The notes beneath the pieces were generated by a model. It had not been told where the DNA came from. It did no database searches and saw nothing but the letters and a program-made list of their open reading frames with translations. Below, piece after piece: positions 12,700-25,179 of a stretch of DNA of 64,000 nt. Position numbers and translations under genes: made by a program. Location of the stretch: contig JXTB01000042.1 in assembly GCA_002914805.1 (NCBI GenBank), positions 1,367,429-1,431,428 on the forward strand, given 5' to 3'. How positions within the stretch are numbered: the stretch's first letter is position 1; every line of letters begins with the position of its first letter. The stretch is from Parasponia andersonii. Taxonomy: Eukaryota; Streptophyta; Magnoliopsida; Rosales; Cannabaceae.

Positions 12700-13889
12700 G
12701 ATCTCTTCCATCCCAGTAACAGCAAAGGCTTGACCAGAAAACTTCTCTTTCCCTTTGTTACCTTTCTCTTGGCCAAGTCAATTGCTACTAGCTCATAGAC
12801 TGGTGCTAGTATATTTGTGTCCTCCCTGATTACCAGAAGTTTGCAGAGTTTGGAAATTCTAGGTGAAGCCTGAACCATATGGCTTATACTGAAGCTGGTA
12901 CAGAAACCAAAAGACTGCTAGAAATTAGAAGAGTTAAACCCCTGAGTTTGGTTCTGGCTGGCCTCATCTGGTTTCCTTGGAATGGTACAGGCGCATTCTA
13001 GCTCCCTTATGGCCCACCTTGAGACAAGGTTGGCTTCTGCTGATGGAAAGAATAAGCACCAAACCATCCTCTTCTAGAAAAGCCACAATGAAAACACCTA
13101 TAAGGTTCAAACCATCCTCATCTAGAAAAGCCACTGCTATGAGAACTCTACGATTCTAACTTCCCTTGGCTTCTCCTATTGGCCTTTCTGTCATTACCTT
13201 TGCTTCTCGATTGTTCCCTCAAAGTTAATTTGTCATCAAGAAAGGCTTTTGCTTTCTACACCGCAGCAGCAAGATCAGCCAGGTTATTAAAATGCTAAGA
13301 AAAAATCTTCCCGAAAATCGTTGGCCTCAGAGCTTCCATAAACTTAACAATCTAAAGGATAGGGTCTATTCTCAGTGTATAAGCATATTAAGTCAATTAT
13401 GTGACTCAGATATAATACTCATTCACAGTCAAATCGCCTTGCCTGAGTCGTTCATTCTCTCTAATCATAGCAGATCTATAACTAGCATTGGCATATTGGT
13501 CTCTGAACAACCCTTCAAAGATATCCCAAGTCATATCGATCTCCTGTCGTGACAACTTGATAGTTTCCTACCAACTAGTACCATCAAACAGCTACAACAA
13601 AAACTACTCGGAACTCAACTAGTGTCCCAATGTTTGTAAAGATCTTTTTAACTTCTCTAAGCCATTTTTCACCTACGGTGTGGACCGATTTACCGTCCAA
13701 AGTAGGTGAACTCAACTTGAGAAAATCCTTGAACAAGCTAGCCTGACAAGCCTCAGGATCTCGTTGAGCCCTTAATCCCGGTATTTCTCGTATAGCATCA
13801 TACAAATCCGCTAATGGTTCCGAAATTTCTCATTGTGGAGGAGTATCATTTCTTGGCTCTTGCTTTGATACTCTTTTTCTCGGAGGCAT
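12700..13889 (-). pseudogene. gag remnant of the chromovirus
   Basis: The gag start reads MPPRKRVSKQEPRN on the minus strand from 13889, with an early TGA at 13830-13832. The frame then continues through LYDAIREIPG and the retrotransposon-gag core (FKDFLKLSSPTLDG and WLREVKKIF; 13584-13805). A zinc-knuckle-like CFHCG sits near 13090, within a small local duplication (the sequence at 13060-13085 is repeated at 13110-13135). Multiple stops make it non-functional. Gag would form the particle that packages the element RNA. Confidence 0.78.
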
Positions 13890-14020
13890 CTTACTAGTCT
13901 ATATAAATATGTCAAAGTGTTAGTAAGACAATGATGCTGAATTTCAAAATGCCCTTATTTTTTTCTAAAAGTTAATTATAATCTAATCTAAATGTGTCAC
14001 ATCAAAGGCAAATAAACATC

Positions 14021-14034
14021 GGCTTTGACACCAA
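14021..14034 (-). other. Primer-binding site of the chromovirus (tRNA-Met type)
   Basis: On the minus strand, just inside the 5' LTR, TTGGTGTCAAAGCC matches the common plant primer site TGGTATCAGAGCC with two changes. It is complementary to the 3' end of initiator-Met tRNA. Confidence 0.7.
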
Positions 14035-14041
14035 AATTTTC

Positions 14042-17000
14042 TATCATGACCCAAACCTTGGGCCAATGGCAGAAAGGGAATTTTAGAATTAGAAATTCAT
14101 AAGTTGTTTTAGAAAAATTTATAAAAATAGTTTTAAAAGCAAAATTCCCACAGATTTGTGAACACTATTAGACATAGATTGTTAAAGAAATTTATTTAAA
14201 CAAACTAAGCATCATCATCAATAGTCTCACAATCTAGCATACTAATTATACAGACCGAGTCCATGAAATGGACACTTAAGTATTTTATTACAAACTAAGA
14301 TAATTAACAAAAAAAATCTTATAAAGTTAACAATTTCCAACATGGTAACTAGCTTCTCACTATTCAACTCTCTAATTCCTAAAATCACACCGACCACTAT
14401 CTGACATATTCCGTAGGCATATCAGATAAAAACCTGCACAGAGGGCCTAGGTCTCTCACCTAGCTCTGTAGTAACTCGCCAGTGATCTAAAAATATTGTG
14501 ATGCTATAATAGAACTCAAATATGTGATCCTGTTATAACATCCCCTAGTTTAACCATATTGTCATATACAGTCAAACTATGAAGTATTATTCTTTCTTAA
14601 ACATTATCTTTTGTTTTGATAAAAAGATTGGCAAATTTTGAACTTTCTAAAACCTTTAAACAAAAGCAACTGCATGGCATTTCTTGTTAAAAGTATCTTT
14701 ACAAAATGTACAATCAAAAGAGGTTTTTACCAGTCTATTTTGCCATCAACAGTAGTATTTACATTACACCAAAATATCTCGAAACAAAAATGTCGCCCCA
14801 TAGGTCAAGCTCGTCTACATCTGTATGATCATGGCGACAAAAGGCAAGCCAGGTAACCAGTTAGTCAATACCAAAATATGTCTCCTCATCTGCATCACAA
14901 GACTAAAATGAGCTAAAGCTCAGTAAGTAAAAACTATGCATGCTTATGAATGCTTTAAAATCTCATAAAGTTCCCATTGTACCCTTTTTTTTTCTTAAAC
15001 ATTTGAGTCCATGTATTTTTCTTAAAAATTATTCTTAGTTAGGCCCCTTAGCACATTGCTTGTCCCGTAAGTCAATAGGGCATGATAACATTGGGTGGAA
15101 ACTCTGGCCAAGAGTAAAATAAGGTACGACCATCGTGTGAGGTTTTTTTTTTTGAAAACTTCTTCCCTCATCAAAATGGCATCCCGCACCGCACTAATAT
15201 TATCCCGCTTCAACGAGACACATTATAAGATCCGCAAATCTCGCTTCAACGGGAAAGTCTGCATCAACAGACTTACCTATCCTGCTCTGACAGACTAACA
15301 ATTGCCATTAAAACTTATCTTATAAAATTGGTACAATGGTACTCATTTTCAAATACTCTTATAATAAAAGTCTCCATTTGCATGCAAAACATGCCATGCA
15401 CATGCCATTTCATAACTTCCAGGAATAAGTAAGTTTCACATAAATACATCTTCCATATAGTTCTTGTGATGCAATTGTAAGCCTTTACTTACCTTGTGTC
15501 CTGATTAGGAATCAATAGTAGAAAGAGTCAATATCCTCTAGAGATTGGTGTGCTAATCAACTGTCATAAATTACTATTATTCAAGATGCACATTTTACAA
15601 AAAGGATGCATTAAGATACTTGAACAAGACCGAAATCAGAACTTTCACCAATTTAGGAAACTTAATCTTAAAATGACTCAGGAGTGTATAAATCACTTAA
15701 GGTACTTAGTAGCCAATATCTAGCATTGAAAAACTATTCAAAAGTAGTAAATATGAATGCTAGTTCATTAGCACAGAAATGAACCAAAATGTCACCTAAT
15801 TTTGTAAAACTAGTTCATTTGCTTCTAAATGGTACCATTTGGTTTTAAAAATATTTGGACAGCACTTCCCCTATTTTTATGATATCCCCACATAATTAAA
15901 ATCATGGTTTAAGACATGTGGTAGTAATCAACAAACCAATTCCCACATATACAAATCAAAAGAAACACCTAGGATAACATAGAAGAACATTTTAAATCTT
16001 TTTCAGTTTAGACAAGTTTAAAACAATTTGTGCACTTGTCTATGGCTAAAAATAACAGCTAAATTAATGGAATAAATAATAGAATCCATTACATATCCAT
16101 TGCAAGTTAAGGAAATCAGATTACAAGTATAGAAAGCTTAATACACCTACGGAAACACTTGAACACACAATTAGCAATTTTGGGGCTCTAGGTGTAACTT
16201 GAATTCTCCACTTAAATTCTATGTTTTCAGCAATATATAAGGGTTTTTAGGACCATTATTAATCAAATAATTACTTTGGTTTAAGGGCTAACACAAAAGA
16301 AATTAACTATAAGTTCAAAATCATACATAATGCTCACTTTGACTAGTTTGAGCTTTTGTTGGAGTTCTTGCCTTCTACCTCTACCAAACTGATTCTCTAG
16401 GCTTAGAATTAGATTTTTAGACTTAAGAAGACCTGAAGAAACTATTATTTAAGTGGGAACAAGTAGAGAATTGAAATTAAAGGACAAGACTTAGAAAGAA
16501 GAACTTAATAGAATTACCTTGACTAGTTTTGGTATATCTTACTTTCTAGGACTCCAATTTGAGTTCTACTACTTGGAAACTCTTGGAAATATTTGAAGGA
16601 AGTTGAGAGAGGTTAGAAAAAGTATTGGAGAGTTTCAAGTCGTGGCTGGAGAGCAAAAGAAAGCAAATGACCAGATTTGACTCAAAATCAACACTTAATG
16701 GCTAAGAAAAGGTATAACTTAAATTCTAAGGGGTATTTTGGGTATTTTACAAATTACTTTCCATGTGTTCAGCTCTAGAACATCCTTAGCATAGTCACCA
16801 CATTACTGGTCACTCCTATACACCCAAGTATAGCCAAAGTTGGTGAATCCTACCTTAGAAAGTGAAAACTAGACATATTTTTGACTTATGATTCTATATG
16901 GCCTATCTTATTGTAATTTTGTGGAACCTAGCCCCATAACTAATCATTAAGCATACAAATAAGCCAATTACACTCCAATTAACAATGCAAATATAGTATT

Positions 17001-17489
17001 ACTTTCATAATTATATTCTTTGTTCTTTTAACACACTGAACTATCTCTCTGAGGGTATTGAACATTTACACTGCATTAGGACACTTCGACAATCATTAGT
17101 GTAATAATATATATGTAAATGCACATAATATAATGAATGAGTATGTTACTATAAAACTACTATTAACGATTTCTAGATGCCTAATATGCAATAAGAAAAT
17201 ATTTATTATTGGCTTAATATGCATGTGAGAATCTTGGGCACCACACCTATAGTATGTACAACATGTAACAGTTCACAATATGCATGCATCTAATGTTCAA
17301 ATTGTGCTTTCAAAATATAACTTGCAAAAATTTGAGAGACTTTGGGGGGTTTAAAAGAAATTTCAAGAACTATATCCCCCATTATTTAAATCCAGTATTT
17401 TGAATATTAAATTTTGAAAATTCAAAATTACCATTTTTCCATTATGTGCAAAATCCCCAAAATGACTCTTTTGAATTTCAGTTTTTACA
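14042..17489 (-). repeat. 5' LTR of the chromovirus, deleted and interrupted
   Basis: The outer end (plus side) closes CAGTTTTTACA at 17489 and the inner end begins TATCATGACCC at 14042, where TG has become TA. Compared with the 3' LTR it lacks about 300 bases near 14405 and about 1.1 kb near 17335, including the GC-rich island. It is interrupted by the LTR-like insert 14531-17245. It could not act as a normal promoter. Confidence 0.82.
14531..17245 (-). mobile_element. Nested 2.7-kb LTR-like insertion
   Basis: The 3' LTR reads GATCCTATAGTATG without a break. Here GATCC is followed by TGTTATAACATCCCC and, 2.7 kb later, GGGCACCACA then CCTATAGTATG. The insert thus has TG...CA ends; on the minus strand it begins TGTGGTGCCC. 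Inside, near 14910-14935, a GAGCTAAAGCTCAGTAAG block resembles that of other plant gypsy LTRs. A clean 5-bp target duplication could not be read. A solo LTR of another gypsy family is the best explanation; no protein domain is seen, and the frames at 14638-14856 and 15022-15298 are ignored. Confidence 0.7.
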
Positions 17490-17870
17490 GAATTGCTAAT
17501 TTGAAAATATATTGCAAATTAGATCCCGAATTTTATCTATAAGTGTCATAAGGTTGTAACAAAAACACTATTTGAATGGACAATGTATTAAATATTTAGA
17601 GGTGTTGTGAATAGTTCAATGATATAGTATGAAAGATTGATATATTTTAGATTATATTTCACCCAAACAATCTCAGAAGCTGCTTTTGGACTTAGGAAGT
17701 TGAAAAATAGCTTCTAAAAGACATGCCAAACATATCCTTAATATCGGTGATTATTGTGCCAGCTTTAATAAATAGTGATGTTTATATAGTACCGTTTCCA
17801 TAATTAGTCTGCATACATAGATGATCATATGTTAAATTCTCGTAGAATTAAAGGTGTTATGGAAAACATA

Positions 17871-18154
17871 GGGCCCGTTTGTTTCACTCATTCGATTTCA
17901 TTCAAATGGAAAACTCATTGGAATGAGTATTTATTTCAACAATTCAGTTTTTCCATTCAGATGATCTATTAGTCACGACAACCATTTTCCATTCAGAGCC
18001 TAGGAGGTGTTTTTGAATGATCCATTCTAATGTCTCTCGTTTACTTACAACTCATTCCATTTTATTTCATATCAAATGTCACACATTCTAATTATAACTC
18101 ATTCTATAATTTCTATTTAAATACACGTATTCAAATAAGTGAATCAAATAGGCC
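17871..18154. mobile_element. MITE with GGGCCCGTTTG / CAAATAGGCC termini
   Basis: The left end GGGCCCGTTTGTTTCACTC and the right end GTGAATCAAATAGGCC are imperfect inverted repeats about 284 bp apart. The interior is rich in ATTC/GAAT and has no coding capacity. Terminal sequences of this kind are common in hAT- and PIF-type MITEs; the superfamily is not decided because the target duplication is unclear. Confidence 0.65.
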
Positions 18155-19789
18155 ATAACATTTTATTTGGTTACAGAAGTTGGAATGAAGGACGAAGTTG
18201 TCTAAAAAGGTACTATATTGAGAGACGCAAATATTATAGAAAGGCCTATGTATAACTCGTAATAGCTATGTTAAGCATAATTGAATGGCTTCATTTAAAA
18301 GATGTTGAACCAAAATAAGTACAATTTTTATTGGTATGATATATTCAAAAAATTAATTCTCTTGGCATATAAGCAGGAAAGATATATGAATTCTAGGTAT
18401 AATCGTATTTACGATATATAGTAGGAAACCTTGAGTAGGTGCCATGACTTGCATTAGACCTGACATTGCAAGAGTGGGAGTATAAGTAAATACATGATTG
18501 ACATGGGAGAAAATCTGACTAAGCTCATTATGTGGGAGAAATGTTCATTACTTTTGAGCTTGGGGTTACCTCATAATTTCATAAGAGAATTTATGTTGTA
18601 TGTCCATTTTTTAAATTAAATTGATATTAGTATATAACCACATGTACTAATTTAAAACTTAATGAGCCAATTTTACAGGTAAATGTCTAGTTAGAAGGTT
18701 TTAATTTACTTATTTTAACCTTTTTTGTTGTTCTTTAATGTTATTAACGAGAAATTCACCATTAAGTAGTACATTTGTTTTTTTCTTAGTATATCAAACC
18801 ATTAACTTGGTATGTTTTCAAATATGCCACAATAGAGACATGCCCACATTTGATAAGGCCATATAGGCTTGGTATTGGGTTGACCTGACCTCTATTCCTA
18901 TCGAGGAGCACAGTATGGCCCAACTCACATTTTATGCAGACTTAAGTAGATTGTGCGTATGTGTGCTGAATATGTGTCTATACAGGCCATAATGCGAGCC
19001 TAATTTCATTATTATTCCATCATCTTTTTAGTTTTTGTTAGATAAAAATAAAAATAAATAAATAAATAATAAAAAGAAAAGGATGGTCACCTATAAATAT
19101 TATTATAGAGTAAATGAATATAAATTAATCAAATTCTAAGATACACCTCTTTAACTTTTTTCTTCGAAAAGTAGATTCGAACTTAGCATCTAAAACCCAA
19201 CAAATCATTCAGCACACTATTCTAACCTAGTTCCAGTATTTCACAAATAACTTCTTACTCATTTATTTTTCTAACAAGGGCGGGAAAAATATTTCAGCAT
19301 CTAACAATTTGCTATGACTTGGTGCTAGTTTTTTTACAACTCGTGATGATATTTATGAAATAATTTCTAGTACAACTAGTGTTTGGTAAATCTACTTTAT
19401 ATCAAGTTATTTTATAACTTGCTGCTTAGCACATNTAATGTGAGTCTGCAGAAATATGGACATAGCCAACCAGGACCCATGAGCTTATTGCTAAGGCTCA
19501 GCCAGGCCCTATTATATGTACCAGGCTAGACTCGCATTGTGCTTTTTTTTCCATATAGTTCGACCCATAAATTAAGCCCAACCCTGACATCACTATGCCA
19601 CATTGTGATCTGAATTTTTAGTAGATATCTTTTCATTCATGGTATATCTTTTTATAAGATTGGTATATTAATCAGGTTTTTATAAAAATCTATATTTTGC
19701 AAATTGAGTCTTTAAGTAGATCTGTTTATAAATTTAGTATATATAATTCGGAAAAATAATGTATTGTAGTAGTAAAATTGGTATACATT

Positions 19790-20150
19790 AATATATGCCA
19801 AGTACACAAATAGATTTATATAGCAAGAGGGAAAAAAAAATATACTACTTAAAGGACAATTTCTATGACCCATAAATGTCAAAAATAGTTTAAAAATCTC
19901 TTAGCTAACAAATGGATATTAATTTATAAAAAATTATGAATATTGATGATGGAGTATATATATATATTACGATATACCCATTACATATATAGATCTATCA
20001 AGACAAAAATAAATAAATATACCGCATAAAAGTAATTTTTAATTAATGGCTATAAAGTTTATTTTCTGAAATTCTATGAAATCATAAACATCAAAAAATA
20101 ATTTAAAAATATCTTAACTAACAATTGGACATCAATTTATTAAAAAGGAA
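19790..20150. repeat. Diverged tandem duplication, about 220-bp spacing
   Basis: The block with ATAAATGTCAAAAATAG and GCTAACAAATGGATATTAA (about 19872-19925) is repeated with changes as ATAAACATCAAAAAATA and ACTAACAATTGGACATCAA (about 20093-20145). Both are preceded by a related TATAGATCTAT-like segment. It is an old direct duplication with no coding. Confidence 0.5.
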
Positions 20151-20508
20151 AGGGGGATTGACGAGGGTTGTAACTTTTGAATCTGGAATCTTTGTTGACT
20201 TTTAGGTCTAAGAAGAGACATATATCTATTCAACCTAATTCATAACATGGTTCACAACAACTTAAAGTATTATTTTTGCATATAGAGAAACAAGTCTCAA
20301 GCAACCGGGAGATTGCTATGAATAGAATTCTTTGCCCTTGTTGGAGTCATATGAGGATAGTGTTCTATTCATCCTAAGAATCCTATTCTTATGAGGTACT
20401 TGTTTCACTAAATAATTAAAGACCAGGTATGAGAATCCAATATAAAGAAGACAATCCCATAAGATGAGATCCATAAGATCATGCAAAAATATTTCTCTCA
20501 GAATAACC

Positions 20509-22950
20509 TATAAAACCCCACTTCATTTTATTATTACTTTATTATTTTATCCTTATCTAAAATAAGTGATGGTCCCACGTTTAAAAAAAAACTACACTCT
20601 CTCCTTCCATTTTCTCTCTCGTTCTCCTGGGCCAAACCAAAAAAAAATGTAGATGTATCCCTCTCCATCTCACGGCCTCCCCCGTTAACTCACGCATCTC
20701 TGCCTTGCTTTAGCTGCTAAACTAGGCCATTTCAGGTCGTTTGAAGGATGTCTAGCTCATGCGCCACCACCTCCCATCGACGCCGTCGTTGTCCTCATGC
20801 TCGGAGCCACTGCACGCGATGTCAAGAAGCAGGGGAGCTCACTTCCTCGCAGCAATTCGGCCGCCACAGGTCTCGGGAAGCCATCCTAGTCGCCAATTCG
20901 ACTTGCCTAAGCCAGCGCCAAACTTCTTTGGCCTCTAGCCACCGCAAGACACCACCCCTCACCAGAAATGATGAGTTTTCTTAAGTTTGGTCATTTCTCA
21001 AATTTGCAATATTGATATTCTTGAGATAACTTTCTAAAAAGTGGTGTATTTGAGGTTTTAATGATTGAGATTAGTATGAATAAGTAATAGAGAAGCTATG
21101 TTGATAGATTTGAGGATCAGATCTGATTTTAGAATGTTTTTCAAATTAAAAGGTACTATTTTCTGATTATTTTTAGAAAAATAATATTTTTGTAATTATA
21201 TTTGTTAAATAATTATTTTGGTCATGAAACTTATATATGATAAGAGAGGAGATTGAAAGAAGAATAAATACAGCTGTTTTTTGTTAAATCAAAATCCAGC
21301 AACAGAAAATTTTTCAATCGAAAAAATGGTATTTTAATAAATATTTATAAAAATGATATTTATGTAACTTTCGGATTTTAAAGCACGTTTAAAGTTCGTG
21401 ACCTCAAAACTGAATTTTGGCTTCAAATTTAGGCTTAGTGAATTTTGATATAAAATATGACTATATTTCAAAGTGACATGAAAATCAAGGCATGTGGCTC
21501 GTGAATAATATCGTTATGGGTGTCACGGGCCAGTCTCGTCTTAGGAATCATTTTTGACAAATTATATATCCAACCTAGAATTTTTGGATGCTATGAATGC
21601 AGTCATGACCTCTGTTTTTCAATCTGAGACTCCATTGAAAAAGTCATTTTTTCAAGTAAGCTTACTGAAATTCCGAAATAACCATTCAAACACTCCAGTG
21701 ACTAACGGGAGATTTTTTTATCGTCGCTAGCTTAGTATACCTATCATCTCGAGGTAGGGGTTCAATTACCTAGTTTTATATTTGTTTTGATTTATAATTA
21801 CATTAGAATTGATTTAAGAAAAACCGTGAATTTTACGATAATTGATAAATTGTTGAAACACATAGGATTATACTAGGATTAGACTCTGTGAAATTTTATA
21901 CATATTTTTAAATTGTGATTATAGGGTAATACAGCAATGTTCTACCTATGTTATAGTAAATCCCAAAATAATACTAAGTTGTATTTTTAAAATATTATTT
22001 GGTGAGCATTTTGCACGGTTATTACACATCTTGTTACAAGTTGTAGATACTATAGGATCACACACTTGAGTTCTATTATAGCATTGCAGTATTTTAGATT
22101 GCTAGCGAGTTACTACAATGTTATGTGAGAGACCTAGACCCCTGGGTAGGTTTTTGGCTGACACAATTTCAGGCAGTGGCAAGATGCTATTTACCTCTAG
22201 AAAGGGGTACTACAGGGCCGTGATTAGAGAATGGGAGCTCACTTATTTTACATTGGTTGATGTATAATATATACAATCATGTGTTTCTCGTTTTGGTTTT
22301 GAAAATGTGATTATTCTATATATCAATTATTTTATAAACTTGATTTATAAATAGATTTAAAGGTACTAACCATGCAAGTTTGATAAAATTTCATTTATTC
22401 GAAAAGGTAATTGAATTTCTACTGAGCATATAAATACTCACCCTCCATACTTCTCCTATTTTCAAATATTTATCTGTTTATGATAGTCATCATGGTGGTT
22501 AGACAAGCTGTGTAGCTTGTACTTCTATTTCTACTCCTATTTCCTAGTGGGTATTTATACTTGTTTAATTTTTTAGCTAAAATTAGTAAATCTACTAAGT
22601 TGACGTATCAGGATAGTTTTATTATTAATTTGAGAACTTGAAATGATTTTATGTAAATAATTTTGGACATTGAACTAAAATATTTAGTTGAACTCAATTT
22701 ACTAAAATTTATGATTTCTTAACAAGTATTCAAATAAGATAGGTGGAAATTTTCTTAAACTTTATCGGATATTTTTCTTAAGTAATTTAAAACTAATAAG
22801 GGTTTTAATAGTATGGAATTCATAATGATTTGAGGACTAAAATGAAATTATCTAATATTTGATTTCTCCTTAATTTTATAAAATTAATATTTTATTATAT
22901 TTTCACTTAAAATTACTAAAAATTACGGCTTTTGAATTCTGGTCATGACA
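20509..22950 (+). repeat. 5' LTR of non-coding element copy 1
   Basis: It starts TATAAAACCCCACTTC (TG decayed to TA) and ends TCTGGTCATGACA. It aligns with 25820-28200 across its length, including the GC-rich island (TGTCCTCATGCTCGGAGCCA in both copies) and the FAST-like 3' block. The ORF at 20748-20984 lies in the GC island and is not considered a gene. Confidence 0.87.
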
Positions 22951-22954
22951 GAAA

Positions 22955-22966
22955 TAGTATCAGAGC
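22955..22966 (+). other. Primer-binding site of non-coding element copy 1
   Basis: TAGTATCAGAGC, four bases after the LTR end, matches the tRNA-Met primer site TGGTATCAGAGC with one change. It confirms orientation and that 20509-22950 is the 5' LTR. Confidence 0.85.
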
Positions 22967-23703
22967 TGTGGGCTTTAGATCCGTCTGGAATCTTACCTAT
23001 GTTATTTTGTTGTTTGAAAAGGATTTTGGAAAGTGTCTAACAAATACATCATACATCACTTAGGTTTTTGCTAAATTTGTTATCTTTACACTGATTCGTC
23101 TTGAATCCTTTGCTCATCTTCCTAGAGTGAAATTCTAGTATCTTGATCTAGTTATAACCCAGAAATTATTGTCTCAGAGGTGTTGGGATTGACACAAGAC
23201 TAGTAAATTCTACTTATATTCAAATTCTCTAATTTAAATGAACATTCAGACTTGTACTCCTAGGTCCATTCAGATAGTAAGCTATGAGTGAACTCTATAG
23301 GTTCTTGATAATTATCTCGTGTTAAGTATTTTAAATACCTTGGTTTGTTCCAATGTTTTGTGAATTTTTAGGGTGTGATTTAACTCTCCTAATTTTAACA
23401 TACTTTTACTCGGTCCAAATAATTGGTGGTTGATGTTTATATCAAAGTATTCGAATTGGTGATGCTTTTATCATGATATTTAGCTTATGAATAGACAAAT
23501 CAGTATGATATATAAGTTTGCTTAAATGTGATAATGAACTAATTTCACCAAGTTTGGCTTGATATTAGTTGTGCACTGGTAGAATAAATAATTTAATTTC
23601 ATTTGAGATTCTTTGGTTATTTGGTTTTGTCTGAATTATTGAATCATGATTGTATTTCTGTGTAAGTTTCTGTGTAAATTATTGAATCATGATTATTTAA
23701 TTC

Positions 23704-24729
23704 CAAGTTGACATGTCTATAAGGTAGAATTCCACTTATTTAATGTTGAAAAATACATTACCATATAAAATTCCAATTACTATATTTTACAATTCAAAAA
23801 TAGGTTCATTAGTATTGAAAGATGAAGATTGGTTCATTTGTGAAAAATTTGTACAATTTTTAGACGTTTTTCATAAAGTTACTATTGCATTATCTGGTAT
23901 TTATTATCCTACTTCTCCAATTATTTTACGTCATATTTTTTTTATTGCTGAAATGTTTTGTAAGGCAAGATGTGACCCTATATTTGAACCAATTATAACA
24001 CGTATGCAAGAAGTATTTGTGAAATATTGGTTTCCAATTCTTTTATTATATTCATTTGCTTTTATTTTAGATCCTAGGGGTAAATTAAATGGTCTTTCTA
24101 ATTTAATTAGCTACAGTTCTACATGTTTTGAGATAGACTATACTACTGAATATACAAATGTTCGTGACAAATTTTTTGAAGTGTATAGTATATATGAGGC
24201 TAAGTTTAGCAGTAATCAACAATAACACACTCCTCCACAAGAAACTGAAGAGCAGTCAAAAAATAAGTCTTTTTGGAGCATGGTAGGTTATCGTCCTCAA
24301 GGATGTGGTCGTGACTCATCATCAACATCATCAAGTTCAAGTCAACTACTACTACCAATAAATCCACAACAATCCTCTGATCTTACTCAATATATTGAGC
24401 TAGACTCTGACATCGACCCCAATGATGAGAACTTCAAAGCTTTGGAATGGTGGCATACGCGTCAACCAAGATTCCCGATGCTTTCACAATTAGCCCATGA
24501 CGTTTTAACAATTCCAGTGTCCACGATTTCTTCAGAGTCTGCTTTTAGTACGACTAAGATGATAGTAGATGAGCGGAAGACTTTGTTGGCTCCTGACATG
24601 GTTGAGGTGTTAGCATGTGTTAAAGATCGGGAAAAAGCGGCAAAGCGAAATCAAGATACTATTCGTATTTGTAATGAAGAATTGGCCGAAAATTTCAATA
24701 ACTTGTACATGAATGATAATGAGTCATAA
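23704..24729 (+). pseudogene. hAT-superfamily transposase fragment (C-terminal half)
   Basis: One reading frame runs from about 23704 to the stop at 24727-24729 with two in-frame stops (TAG at 23725-23727, TAA at 24223-24225). The start reads VDMSIR-stop-NSTYLML, the well-known RWNSTYLML segment of plant hAT (RICESLEEPER/Ac-like) transposases with the Trp codon turned to stop. Next come DEDWFICEKFVQFLDVFHKVT and a DPRGKL segment. The C-terminal hAT dimerisation domain reads EWWHTRQPRFPMLSQLAHDV, then IPVSTISSESAFSTTKMIVD and RKTLLAPDMVEVLACVKD. The N-terminal zinc finger and the first catalytic-core part are missing, so the fragment cannot be an active enzyme. Confidence 0.93.
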
Positions 24730-25179
24730 ACTCATAAAGTCATAATTAATGATATACTAATTTTTTTCAAGTTATAATTTGAATTGTAATAAATGATCAT
24801 CAATAAAATCAAATTTCAATATTTCAAATTTATTTGTTTCATTATTTGTCTTAATATCCTATTTAATTATTATTAATTTTTTAACAATAGAAAACATATG
24901 TAGTTTATGTTGTCAACTTTTTGAAATGAAAATTCAATTAAAAAGTTTAAATTTAACATGTTTAAAAAAAATTGTTAAAAAAAAATCAAATAGTAGCAAC
25001 AAAAAAAAACTGGCTGAGTACGGGCCGACCCGGCCTGGCCCTACCCGGTTGTGGCCCGTCAAAAAGCCCGGCGGGCCATATTTTATTTTGACAGGGCCGA
25101 GCCGGCCCGGCGCGTTCACCCCCTAAAGCCCATGATGGGCGGGCCGGCCCGGCCTGGCCCACCCATTTTGCCATCTCTA
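24730..25179 (+). mobile_element. 3' end of the hAT element with GC-rich subterminal region and terminal repeat
   Basis: After the transposase stop, AT-rich sequence leads to a GGCC/CCCGGC-rich block (25020-25165) and the end CCCATTTTGCCATCTCTA. Read inward on the minus strand the terminus is TAGAGATGGCAAAATGGG, a typical plant hAT end. No matching left terminus is present near 23704, so only this end of the hAT survives. The three overlapping open frames here are composition artefacts. Confidence 0.8.

Larger units (their letters stand above)
7147..17489 (-). mobile_element. Decayed full-length Ty3/gypsy chromovirus (Tekay/Del-like) with nested LTR
   Basis: On the minus strand the order is 5' LTR (17489-14042), tRNA-Met-type primer site, gag, protease, reverse transcriptase, RNase H, integrase, chromodomain, polypurine tract and 3' LTR (9276-7147). 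This order and the C-terminal chromodomain place it in the chromoviruses; the Tekay/Del assignment rests on the integrase-chromodomain wording and is less certain. Stops and frameshifts occur throughout and several catalytic residues are lost, so it cannot encode active proteins. The flanks AAAAT and GAATT agree at only three of five bases, consistent with age. The 5' LTR has lost about 1.1 kb and carries a 2.7-kb nested LTR. Confidence 0.9.
17490..20503. other. Intergenic stretch with small repeats between the two large elements
   Basis: No gene is supported. It contains a MITE (17871-18154), a possible non-autonomous DNA element rich in GGCC/GCCC motifs near 18825-19630 (with a single N at 19435), and a loose tandem duplication around 19790-20150. 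The rest is AT-rich sequence. Confidence 0.6.

Noticed and set aside
20748-20984. Arg/Ser/His-rich open frame of 78 codons
   Set aside because: It lies in the GC island of an LTR; the same region in the paired LTR (25930-26320) does not keep the frame.
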